Shown here one piece after another: positions 1 to 10,216 of a stretch of DNA of 64,000 nt. Source of the DNA: Asterella californica (taxonomy: Eukaryota; Streptophyta; Marchantiopsida; Marchantiales; Aytoniaceae); assembly GCA_036924285.1 (NCBI GenBank), contig JAYKYS010000009.1, positions 24,222,001 through 24,286,000 of the forward strand, in the 5' to 3' direction. Within the stretch, counting starts at the first letter, position 1. Each line of letters starts with the position of its first letter. Under the pieces are notes generated by a model. The model had not been told where the DNA came from. It saw only the letters and a list, made by a program, of their open reading frames with translations, and did no database searches. The position numbers and the translations under genes are program-made.

Positions 1-1121
1 TAATTCCTGTCAAGCAGTTGCCTAGTAAGCCCGCTTTGGTAGTTGCTAGAGAGGAAGACTCACCGCTTGATGAGTTGATTAAGGGTATGAAGGAGCTTAA
101 GCTTAAGCTCACTAGGTTAGAAGAGAAGGAGCAGAATGTACAGCCTGCTATGCAGAGACCTCAGATGAGAGAAGGCTTTGTTCATCGTTGTATATGGTGT
201 GATAGCCTAGACCATGTAAGGAGAGATTGTGGAGAGTTTGCAGATGCATTGAGGAAGGATCTGATCTTCTTCAAGGATGGTAAGATCCATCTGAGAGAGA
301 CTGGGATGATGTTGGGAACCAACTTTGGCAAGGGTGGTATGAAGAGGTTTGTGAATGAGATATCAGCATCACATGCTGTTTCTCTTGTGAATGCTGCTAC
401 CTGTGGAGTGAAAGTGGAAATGGAGAGAGAGAAATGGACTACTGGGTTGTGGTCTGATGTAGTGCGATCCGTAGCTAGAACAGAGTTAGACAAGGATGTG
501 CTACGGAGGATTGGCAACTCAATTCGAGAAACTACAGGATGGAATGATCTGGTAGACACTATATCAGTGCATGCTTATGCTGCAAGAAGTCATCATGAAG
601 CTATACTAGAAGAAAAACGCAGGAGGGAGGATGCAGGTGAGGCTTCTACAGCCAAATGACCTGCTACAAGGAGTGAAAGGGCTAGACCAGAGCCAAGGCA
701 GGAGACAACACCTAGTCGGGAGGAAACTGTGGAGGATCAACCATCTACAACACCAAAGGAGAAGGAGAGAAGCAAAGAGAAGGGTAAGATGCCTGCATAC
801 AAACTTCAGTCTGACATTGAGATTGCTACAGACTTGAAGCAGGTGTTAGAGAACCGTATCTTGAAGGGGAAAGTTGAGTTTACTTTGGGTGAGATTCTTG
901 GGATTGCAAAGCGTGAGTTCCATGAGGTTATCATAGATATCATCAAGAGGAAACGTCAAATTTTGGATGAAGCAGCTACGCTTAATGCTCTAGGGACCAA
1001 ACTGTCGGATGATGAGGAAGATGAGATTGCTGGTTACTGCTCTCAAGTATCAGAGGGGAGATCCTATCAGCACGTGAGGATGTCAAACATTCTAAAACAT
1101 AAGAATGCAGACACATTTTAA
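1..1121 (+). pseudogene. Ty3/gypsy gag fragment with zinc knuckle (element N)
   Basis: Part of a retrotransposon Gag, which packages element RNA in cytoplasmic particles. The frame is open from the window edge to 1121 with one in-frame TGA at 657-659, followed by readable sequence in the same frame, so this is one gene with a single nonsense change. A CCHC zinc knuckle (CIWCDSLDHVRRDC, spacing C-x2-C-x4-H-x4-C) lies near 190-231. After a Lys/Glu-rich linker (about 740-800) comes a conserved block (AYKLQSDIEIATDLKQVLE) that in this lineage precedes the protease. Protease and pol are missing; the sequence breaks off near 1090-1121. The wording of these blocks fits the same lineage as element C (15208-20872), which lacks its own gag. 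Homology is my reading; no search was run. Confidence 0.7.
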
Positions 1122-1321
1122 GAACATTAGACATTCTAAAACATAATTTTACTCATTCAGATTTATGGTACACTTCTCAGTTTCAGAAAATTTGTAAAAG
1201 TACTTCAAATAACTTTTTGTCTGTAACTCTGATTGCAACTTTTTAACATACCACGGTGATCAATGCAACGAGATCTACGCCGTGGTGCTTCCACATTTTC
1301 AAACTTCTCATTTCTTCCAAA

Positions 1322-1620
1322 AATCGACTTCTCTGAGGACTTAACTTGACTTATAGAGTCTAACTTCTAACTAAAAGATGAATTTTCACCTTGTGAAATA
1401 ATTCATATCACGACATTCACCCCCTCCAAACCTGCACATCCTCCGGCATGTGCTAAGCTCTTGACTCATCTAATGCTGCTCCTTGATCGTCACTCTCTTC
1501 CTCCTCAACCTTTTCTATCACTAAATTGTCTTCATCTCGTCTTGTCATCTGTTCTAACTGTAAGATGGGCTCTAGAGTGAACTCAAAACTTGAATGCTCG
1601 TGGAGGTGCATTCGCCTCCT
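1322..1620 (-). mobile_element. 3' end of a C-like gypsy element: pol tail, polypurine tract, LTR start
   Basis: On the minus strand an acidic protein tail (EKVEEEESDDQGA) ends at a TAG near 1453. It is followed by a purine-rich tract (1416-1430) and an LTR start TGTCGTGATATG at 1415. The stretch just before the LTR (about 1416-1450) closely matches 16581-16620 of element C, including the words for GAGGATGTGCAGG. The first ~95 bases of the LTR (1415 down to 1322) match 31024 down to 30931. The LTR cannot be followed with confidence beyond about 1300. The 5' limit of the coding part is unclear because another LTR (K) ends just to the right. Confidence 0.5.
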
Positions 1621-1627
1621 TTATATA
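1621..1627 (-). promoter_or_regulatory. TATA-box candidate in LTR-like DNA
   Basis: TATATAA on the minus strand lies just upstream of a purine-rich leader (AAAGGAGGCG). It sits between the end of LTR K and the C-like tail, so it may be the promoter of an otherwise unresolved LTR. Only the motif and its setting support it. Confidence 0.25.
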
Positions 1628-2593
1628 ATGAGAGGAATAGTACATGATAAGCTTCCGACCAATGCTGACCTCTCAAAGTAAGCACACGGATCGCTGATGT
1701 GGCTTACATGCAACCTCAGATCTGAAATAACATCTAGAGGGTTTAGAATGAGCCACGTAAGAGCTCGCTGGAAAGTTCTCGAAGCTTCCTGTAACAACTC
1801 AAAGAAACACAATGTATCGGAAATAGTAAATAAAGGATCGTTCTCACGAAGATACAGCTAACACAGTACTACAACGTCACAATGATAATTCAGATAGTTT
1901 TCTGTTATTCTCACGAAATGGAATAATATCCGGATGAGAGTTTAAGTCTGAATAAGAAACCAAACCCAAGCAAAACCTGATAATCGAATACAAACAACAA
2001 TGAAATAGTTCTTTGATCAGGGACCCTTCCAACAATACAAACAAAAGATTTGAGAAGACCGATGTGTGAATGAATGAAGAGTGTAAAATACTGCTGAAAT
2101 GTTACTAGTCTTCTTCTGAAAAGACAGAAGAATACAAACTTCACATCAAGGTTCCAAGGCTAAGCCCCTACTCTTCCTAAAGAGTGTTCTTCCAACTAAA
2201 TCCTCACTCTTAAGAATCCCACTTATTTGAAGAAGCCAAACTTAAGACGAAGCCACCATATTCCAAACTCTCCTTACAATTTAACTTAGCTTTTCCACTT
2301 CACAGTAATTGATTTGTTCTCAGATCTTCGTTCAAAAGCTCTTCATGAAGATTACTCTTCAACTTCGGCCGAAGTCACTTCAAAGTTCCTACACCAAAGT
2401 TCCTTCGTTCAAGTCTAACGGCGAAGATCTTCGTCAATCAGAATTACACCTGTGACAGCAAACTCCAAATATTCGGAGGAAAATATCTTTGTCCAAAAAA
2501 TTCACAACATCGCTCCGCACTTTTGGGAAATGGAAATTAATTAATAAAGAACTGAAAACATGGAAAAGGCACGAGGGCTGAGGATCGTGCTGC

Positions 2594-2600
2594 TTATATA
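2594..2600 (-). promoter_or_regulatory. TATA-box candidate of LTR K
   Basis: TATATAAGCAGCACGATC on the minus strand lies about 105 bases after the end of the K ORF and about 780 bases before the LTR end, a normal place for an LTR promoter. H shows a similar TATATAA near 32072, also just after its ORF. Confidence 0.4.
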
Positions 2601-2704
2601 CTCTTCGTCCTAACCTAACTATTTTCTAACTATGCTAACTGTTTAACTTCCTACGAAGGCGGAAGACCTTCGCTACCCTACGATCATCTTCATCTTCACC
2701 GAAT

Positions 2705-4372
2705 CTAAACTCCTAAGCCTAAATGCGCTCTGAATTCCTCTAACTGAACTTCCGCGTTCGCTCGAATCTCACCTATCTCCCTATCTACTTTCTGTCTAAG
2801 CCGAGAAAGGCGCGCTTTCACACCATCGTGGTTTGTCTCCGCCTGCACTACTTCCGCCTTCAGCGCTCGAAGAAGACCAAGCTCGTCAGCATCAAGTCCC
2901 GAAGTCACATACGTAGAGAGTACAAGCATCAACTTCTTCCGAAGATCTTCGGAGTCAGCTACCTTCGTCTTCAACACTTCATTCTCCTTGGTAAGCTCCT
3001 CTCACTGTAACTTGGAACTCTTCACGGCTTCGCTGCAATTCAGCCTTCTCATTTGATAACTCCTTAATGCGGTTGGCGAAGCTTTTCGTCGACACCTTCA
3101 GTTCTTTCTCCTTCGTCTTCACCGAAGACTGAAGTTCCTAGTTCTGACGCCGAAGATCTTCCATCTCCTGCTCTGTCTCCAATCTCAGCTTCGTCGCATT
3201 CCGGGCTTCTTCGCGAAGGTTGTGTTTCTCCTACTGCCAAGTACCCCTGCTAAAGTGCAATTCGGCTAACATCTCGGGAAAAGACACCTTCCTCTGAACT
3301 TCCTTCTCATAGTCCTCCTTGTTGTCTTCAAGAAGTCGGAGAACTGGGACGACTACCTCTTCGCCGAAGATCATCGTCTTCCTAAACATGTCAATATTAT
3401 CTAAGGCAGATCCCTCCGAAGTCCCTTCGTCACAGACAGCATCACCTTCCATCTTCGCACCCGAGCTGCTCAGATCCACTGTCTCCTTCTTAGTGCTCTT
3501 TGCCTACTTCCGTGCTTTCAGCTTGTCCATAAGCGAAGTCGGAAGAGTCTTCTTTCTCTTACTACGTCTTCTCTCTTCTTCATCGATTGCAGCCTGAGCA
3601 TCCTTCACCTGCTGCGTCTCTTGGGGTTCTTTGGCTGGTACCTTTGGTGAAGCCTCCTATGGCTGAGCATCTTCGGCTGGTGCCGCTTCAACTTCACGAA
3701 CGGGCGAGAAATCGTCATCTTCTTGTTCTTCATCTTCGTCAAAGCCTAACTGCTTGGCTTCGCTCTCCGACAGCCATCCCATGCCGAAGTAGAAGATGCT
3801 AACGAAGCCCCCCATATAAGCACAATCCTGCTTCTTCCACAGGCGTTGGACTTCGTCATGGAATATCTTCACCCAATGTGCTCGTCTTCTGACGAAGAGG
3901 TTCTCGAAGAAGCATACCTTCCACGCGGACAGGTAAGTCGTTCTTCGGGGCTCAGGATCAACATGATCGCTTCCACAATCTTCCTCTTCACTGGGTCGCG
4001 GTAGTCGATCAACTTGTATCTATTCGTCGGGTGTACCGGATGCTCGAAGAGTTCTCCGTAGTTTTGGTCCTCCTTGACCAAACTCTTCATCGACTCGTTG
4101 TCGAAGAGCAAATCGCCATTCGTCCTTGCCTCGTCTAACAAGACCTTCTCTCAGTTCTCGACGATCCAGTTACCGAGTCGCGCATAACCATCTTCGCCCT
4201 CGTGATCTTCACACATTCGTATCTGACTAATGAACTTGCCAGACACCTTAGTCCAACCTCCCAGGGTTAGGAAACTCAGACCTAACTCCTTCAGCTTCGG
4301 CCGAAGGCGCACTAACTCCTCTTGATCGAGCTCGAAGGCTCTAATCCTCGGTAACTTCGTCGCGATTGACAT
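2705..4372 (-). pseudogene. Divergent ORF1 relative in LTR K (helical head plus coiled coil)
   Basis: Broken gene with the same layout as ORF1 of the X LTRs. From its start at 4372 a head domain contains LVRLRPKLKELGLSFL, which aligns with VEAKPFLKELGLDFFL of X. A middle part (about 4141-3660) is followed by a Lys/Arg/Glu-rich linker (RRRSKRKKTLP, near 3550), then the segment LEDNKEDYEKEVQRKVSF (near 3310) and a coiled coil ending at 2705. The LEDNKEDYE segment and the C-terminal coiled coil (LDADELGLLRALK) also match the H ORF (31140-31901). At least one frameshift and several stops occur, some at former Trp codons. Function is unknown. The protein has no zinc knuckle, protease or polymerase motif that I can see. 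Confidence 0.55.
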
Positions 4373-5126
4373 TGTAATCGGGCGAAGGTTGCTAAACTGG
4401 CTATGGAGTAAACTTCGCTTTAACTGCTAGTCTTCGCTCAAGTTGGCCTTCGTCCAAACTGATTGCCTTCGCCCAAATCCTCTATCTTCGTCTAAACTTA
4501 TTGTCCACAATTGGGAAACAGCTGAGCGCTAAAAGTGGATTTGGAAAATGAGCTGGTTTTCCTAGTATGGTTCAAACTCCTCGCACGTGCCGAAGTCGTC
4601 TCTGATTGCTTGCCTCCGACCTAACAAGAGCATGCGCATGCTGTATTCGCCTATGCGACTTATCGTTCCTGTTCCTTCCTGGATAGGTAGCTCGTCCTTA
4701 CTCAGACTACTTCTCGACTGTGAATTCCTCTGACTATTCGTGAAGAGAGCGTACTAACGAAGCTCTGTGATCTCTCCTGTGAAGGTCTTCTTCCGAAGGT
4801 TCTTCTCTTCTTCCGAAGACTCTTCTTAAGAAGTCTCTTCTTCACTAAAACTAAGCTATTCTTCTTCTATCTTCATTATTTCTTCTACAAACTTCTACAT
4901 TTCGATCTTCTTCTATCAAAAATTGAAAAAGTGGGCTTTACACTTCCTTTTAGAAACTTCCTTCTGGAAGTTTCTCGGCGGACTTTTGACGCTCTCGTCT
5001 ATAGATAGAAGTATTCTTTTGCTACATGTATTCTCATGCTAACTTAGCCGTAACTAATTCTTATACCAAAGACTTCTACCAAACCAATTTCTCCTCTAGT
5101 TGATAAGTAGAGTTCTACTTATTACA
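4373..5126 (-). mobile_element. Gene-free stretch including the start of the 3' LTR of G
   Basis: No gene is visible. On the minus strand an LTR appears to begin at 5126 with TGTAATAAGTAGAACTC, directly after the polypurine tract of chromovirus G. The stretch is rich in GAAG/CTTC words. Where this LTR ends, and whether it runs on into LTR K, cannot be told, because the second LTR of G is not present in the window. Confidence 0.4.
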
Positions 5127-5149
5127 AACCTCCCCTCTTTTAAGAAGCA

Positions 5150-6420
5150 ACGTCCTCGTTGCTCAACTGCTGTTCGAAAGCTTTCATTATGAGTGGTGCG
5201 TGTGCAAGATTAGTTGCAGGTTCCTATGTTGCTTCATGTAATGGATATCTTTTTCATTTCACCAAATAATCTATTCGTTGATGACGAGTCCCATGAACAC
5301 GTTTCTTTAAGATGCGTTCTACTTCAAACTCTTCCTTACCATCGATAATTTGAGGAAGAGGTCGTGACTCTTACGAATTGCCAAATTGCTGAGGTCGTGG
5401 TGTATATCACCGTAAGAAAGACACATGAAACACCGGATGAATCTTCATGTGAGGTGGAAGTTCGAGTTGATATGTCACTACTCTAATTCTACGAACAAGA
5501 GAGAAAGGCCTGATGAAACGAGGGTTGAATTTATGGTTGCCGATCAGAGTAAGGTTGGTTGTGGGTAACCAAACTTGATCATCAATCGTGAACTCTTCAT
5601 GCCGACGGTGTCCATCGACATATTGCTTTTGTCGATTCTGAGCAACTTGTAGTTTCACCTTAGCTCTTTTCACTCCTTGTTGAATTCGTGCAATGAATTC
5701 ACTGACAGCATCCACTTTGGTGTTGACTGACGATGACGTACCGAATTGTGTCAAACTTGATGGTGTGAGAGGATGTTCTCCTTACATGAGATAAAAAGAC
5801 ATTCCGCAGGTAGATGCATTGAGGGAGTTGTTGTAAGCAAACTCTACCAAAGGAAGTAAGGTGTCCCACTTCGCTTGCTCCTCCAGAGTAAAGACTCATA
5901 ACATATCTTCAATTGTGCGATTGGCTCTTTCAGTTTGTCCACCGATTTATGGATGATAAGCAGTAGACATGGCAAGTTTGGTTTTGAACAGACCAAATAA
6001 GGATCTCCAAAATAAACTAGTAAACTGAGGACCTCTGTCTGTTATAAGCATCCGAGACAGACCGTGCTGAGCAAAAATGGTGTTCAAATATAACTGAGCA
6101 AGTTGCGGTGCTGAGACGTTTTTCGTGGTTGATCGAAGGTGGATCATCTTGCTGAGCTTATCGATGTAGACGACTATGGAGTCAAATCCAGAACTGATCA
6201 TGGGTAGTTCACACACTAAGTCCATTCTAACATGTTCTCAACGGGAGAGGAAGAAGACCGGAGGGTGCTTGGTTTGTAGTCTTATTTTGTTGACACATTG
6301 CACAACTCCGAGTGTAGATTGCAACATCCTCTGTCATCTGGGGTCAATAGAACACTCGTTGGACTGCTTCCAGTGTCTTTTCTGCCCCCATATGTCCTGC
6401 AATGGTTGAATCGTTAGTAT
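5150..6420 (-). pseudogene. G integrase with C-terminal chromodomain
   Basis: Integrase inserts the cDNA copy into the host genome. The core keeps the DD-E residues: Asp in MDLVCELP (about 6220), Asp in ITDRGPQF (about 6035) and Glu in GGQTERANR (about 5935). The C-terminal module includes HPVFHVSFL (near 5410). The frame then opens into a chromodomain (EEFEVERILKKRV, about 5345-5180), which in plant chromoviruses guides insertion to heterochromatin. In that domain both Trp codons of the YLVKW and ATWEP positions are now stops (TGA, TAG). Further stops lie near 5944 and elsewhere. Cys/His residues of the N-terminal zinc-binding part are not clear. Confidence 0.75.
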
Positions 6421-6515
6421 GGTGATACGTAGTTCTGGATCTTCTGGGATCCATAACTTCCCTTCACGGAATACCAAACCATGGCTGTGGGTGATGGTTC
6501 TTGAAGGTTTGACTG

Positions 6516-7052
6516 CTACAATCTGTGCATCCGACTTGTGTCCTTGATCAATTTTGTCCAGAAGTCAGAATTCATCTTGACTTCAAAGACTATGTTATGC
6601 ACAGTAGGCATACGGGTTAATGCATCAGCAATTTGCTTCTTGCCCTCAACATATGTGATGGTGATGTTGAATCGCTGTCTCCATTCTGCCCAATGGATTT
6701 GTCTCTTTGAGAGATCTTTTTGCGTCTCCAAATAGACTAAAGGTTTGTGGTCTGTCTCGACCGCACCTTCTCCCATAGATAGTGCTTCCAATGCTTCGTG
6801 GCGAGGACAATCATCAATTCTTCTCTTTCGGTGGTGTGATAGTTTTGTTCTGTTGGTAACAACTTCTGAGAGAAGTATGCAATTGGATGCCAACCATCCT
6901 TCCATTCTTGTTGCAACACCGTCCCTACTGCTGTGCCTGATGCATCCGTTACTAACTTTATAGGTTTCTTCGGATCGTATCACTTGAGGATCGGAGCATG
7001 TAGTAGTGCGGTCTTCAGTGCTTGAAAATCTACTTCTTGCACTGTTCCTCAC
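6516..7052 (-). pseudogene. G RNase H domain
   Basis: RNase H removes the RNA strand during cDNA synthesis. The catalytic start LVTDASGTAVGTVL (about 6955) and the later TEREELMIVLATKHW and ETDHKPLVYLETQKDL stretches are typical of gypsy elements. Frames shift near 6770-6790, and stops separate it from the RT, one of them at a Trp-like position (KGKK*MWG, near 7052). Confidence 0.75.
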
Positions 7053-7090
7053 ATCTATTTCTTTCCTTTGCTTAACAGAGCAGTTAGTGG

Positions 7091-8128
7091 TTATGTAAGC
7101 TTGACAAAATGCTTAACAAATCTACGATAAAATCTTGTCAATCCTAAGAAGCTCTTAAGTTGAGTATGATCTTCTAGAGCCTTCCATTGTTGGATGATAG
7201 CTATTTTATCTGCCATTAGTTGTATACCTTCTGCACTCACTTTGTGTCCTAAATAATCCACCTCAGTCTTGTCAAATTCACATTTTGAAATTTTGACGTA
7301 TAATTTGTTTTGGGGGAGTACTTGGAGAACCTCCCTCAAATGATGCACATGTTCCTTCATAGTTTTGCTATAGACTAGAATGTCGTCAAGAAATACCACG
7401 ACTGATCTGTCTAAGTAAGGATGGAATATATCATTCATCATATCCATGAAAGTGGCTGGTGCATTTGTGAGATCAAATGGCATCACTAAGTATCCAAAGT
7501 GATCATACCTTGTTCAAAAGGCAGTCTTCTCCACATCTTCATCAGCAATTCGAATCTGGTTATATCCGCTCCGTAAGTCTAGCTTCGTGAAGTACTTTGC
7601 TCCTTCGAGTTGGTCGAACAAGTCATCCATCCGAGGTAGTGGATACTTATTCTTCACCGTTTGTTGATTGAGTGCTCGATAATCGATGCACATTTGTAGG
7701 CTGTTATCCTTTTTCTTTACAAAAAGGACTAGAGCTCCATATGGTGACACGCTGGACTGGATAAATCCTTTCTGCAACATCTCCTTGATTTGTGTCTTGC
7801 ACTCCTCCAATTCATGTGGTGCTAGTCTGTATGAGGCCTTACAAGGAGGGATGCTCTCTGGAATCACCTCGATTTTGTGATCAATCCTTCGTTTTGGTGG
7901 TAGCCCTGAAGGAAGATCATCGGAGACATCCTCATATTCTGCTATCACATCTATCAAGCTTTCTGAAATATGTTCGTCAAGCTGTGCATTCGAGACCTCT
8001 CTTATTAAACTCAGAAAACAGACATCGCTACTACGTATCACACTCGTACCTATTATATACAAAGACAAGTTCTGTCTTCGAGATCTCACTCTATCTCCGA
8101 AGATTTTCCACTGTTTGGTTTTCACCAC
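7091..8128 (-). pseudogene. G reverse transcriptase
   Basis: Typical gypsy RT. Fingers with [19 protein letters not shown] (about 7690), the [12 protein letters not shown] block (about 7570), and the catalytic [10 protein letters not shown] (about 7370-7400), in which FLDD replaces the commoner YxDD. The thumb has [12 protein letters not shown] and LRSFLG-like [15 protein letters not shown] (about 7130). One stop near 7513 (TAF*TRYDHFG) interrupts it at a former Trp or Arg codon. The frame otherwise stays open for about 200 and 130 codons, so decay is moderate. Confidence 0.8.
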
Positions 8129-8199
8129 TTTTCTTCGTCAATCCACTTCAGGATTATACTGCTCCATCCACGACATACCCAATATGACATAATAACGAG

Positions 8200-8864
8200 C
8201 TAATTTGATCACTCGCCACTCAATATCTTCTCGATATTCACCTAAAGTAAGTTCTATCTTTCAAGATAGAGATCCAATCTTCTCGGTTTATCCATTGGGT
8301 AGTTCCACCTCTTCATTCTCATCACTTTCTAACTCCATTCCCAACTTCATAGCAGTCGATCGAGACAAGAAGTTCTCTGTTGCACCAAGATCGATTAGTA
8401 CTCTCACCTCGGTCCCTTCCAAGACTCCATCCGTGACAATCAACTGCGCATTATTTTTTGTCAATCTCTTTCTCCTTCCTTAGTCTTTCTTCTCTCTCCT
8501 TGCACCAGTAAGGCCGCGAGGTGCATTTATTGGTGTTCTTCGTTTCTCAGTCTTGCCTCGACTTCTTCATGTCCTTCTGTCTCGTTCAGATGATTCAGAG
8601 GTCCACGATATGGAGGTCTTGGATCTCTAAGAAAATGATTTCGGCAATTTGTAGCTATGTGATCGAATCGTCCACAGTTGTAACATCGACGTTGCTCGAG
8701 TTGAGGTGCAGCATTCCTGACACCTTCTCCTCTAGGAGCTCCATGACGTCTTTCTTCCGACCGTCCTCAACGATCTCCATATTGAACTGTCGTGGTTGAT
8801 AGCGGATGTTGCCGAGCTCCATGGGTGTCGGACCGTTTGCATATTGGATCTCGGATCGATTCTG
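8200..8864 (-). pseudogene. G gag C-terminus (zinc knuckle) and aspartic protease
   Basis: The Gag tail carries GPTPMELGN (about 8825) and a zinc knuckle CYNCGRFDHIATNC (about 8645-8694). The protease follows: VLIDLGATENFL (about 8375-8400), in which the usual D-S/T-G is D-L-G, readable as Ser to Leu by one C-to-T change. The gag reading resumes exactly where the X1 insertion ends. Confidence 0.75.
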
Positions 8865-10216
8865 ATGATTGTAGTGTCGTAGGATTACTTCTTTTGCCCA
8901 TTTAGTATACAAGATATCGTTCCCACAGAGGATTTGCACAAGTAACACTGCTCTAAGTTCTAAGATCTGTTCAAACACACAAACACACGGGTTTTGTCTA
9001 GAAATCCTATCTTCTCACAAAACCACGCGTCTTCCAGACTCGCCAAAAAGGTGCTCTGGACCTAAACAAACCACTACTAACTAAAATATCACACAATTAT
9101 TCACAGAGAAGCTCGGGAAGACGCTTCCTACTTCCAGGTCACTTCTTCTGGTCTTCTCAGTACCGTCTTCCCGAAGCAATTCTTGGCTTCTAGGGGTTCA
9201 ACTCGGCTTCTCACACCTCCAGAAGACTGTTCCTGCTTCGCAGAAGTCGACTAGCAACGGCTGTTACACTTTACTCTCTCTCTCTCTCTCTCACATTCCA
9301 ACGGGTTAGATTAATCACAGGGTGTATGTCCCTTGTAGCCTTCCCAGGCTTCTGCCTACGAAAACGGTCTTCATGCAGCACTACAATGACATTCATCTTC
9401 ACGGAAACTCAATAGAAGTCTCGGAAGCTCACTAGAAGAAGGTAAGAAGATGGGGGAAGATGGAGGAAGGTAGGGAAGATGGGGAAGAAGAGAAAATCCA
9501 AACGAGAGAAAGACAAGATAAGAATAAGAAATTAAGATTCCGACAGGCTTCTAGTCCGGATCCTGACTAACAAGCCATTCTTGCTTGTAATAGTTTGGGG
9601 AGGAAGACAATTAACGTGCGTACAGTTACACAGTCTTCTACTTGAGGATGTCTTCTGTTGTGGGAAGAAGGCTTCTTTCTTCTTCTTCTCGCTGCTCCGA
9701 CTACTCTGTTTTCTGGGATCCCTTACTCATAAGACCGTTCGTACGTAGGTCCAAAGTGCTCTACTGGACGAGCCAAGCTGTGAATCTGCACAACTGCTGA
9801 CAGTCACCGCCACTCAAGAAGAACGCTTCTCATGCACAATCGAGAGTGAACCCAAGAAAATCCACCATCTAGAAGACATGGACAAAGCTTCTGCATTCGA
9901 ATCAGCAATCCATTCTCCGAGAAGAAGTCACATTAGGATTGGGAAGCTCACTCCCTCTACTTCATGCGCCTATTCCTCGACACACCAGTCTAGCCAACAG
10001 GACTGCACGAGGATGCCGTTCCCTGTTCCTAAACTGTCCACTACCTCTATCTACATCTTCGAACCACTACGGGTAACGAGCATGCAGACCCCTCCAATAT
10101 AATCCCAGTCTATTCGTATGTCTCAAACATCGGGTGTAGTGTGTGTGCGCACAGTACACAACAACATACTTACTGCGCCCCGCAAATGTGTACACTCTGT
10201 CTAATGTGCACACTGT

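Larger units (their letters stand above)
1813..4372 (-). mobile_element. LTR K: decayed long LTR carrying an ORF1 relative
   Basis: I read this as the ORF, promoter and terminal part of a long LTR on the minus strand. The LTR end is CCGATACA at 1813. Just inside it (1834-1860) is a block reading GGATCGTTCTCACGAAGAT on the plus strand; the same block lies near the LTR ends of element X (8911-8945) and element H (32737-32765 in reverse). A TATATAA box lies at 2594-2600, downstream of the ORF. The start of the LTR is not fixed: it could be as far right as 5126, or K could be a separate insertion abutting the LTR of G. No primer-binding site follows the end, so this is a 3' or solo LTR. Flanking duplications could not be found. 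Confidence 0.45.

Noticed and set aside
4547..4580. Similarity between 4547-4580 and 29020-29050 as the two LTR ends of G
   Set aside because: The match (GAAAATG..AG..TTTT.CTAGTAT) is short and does not extend; not enough to set LTR borders.
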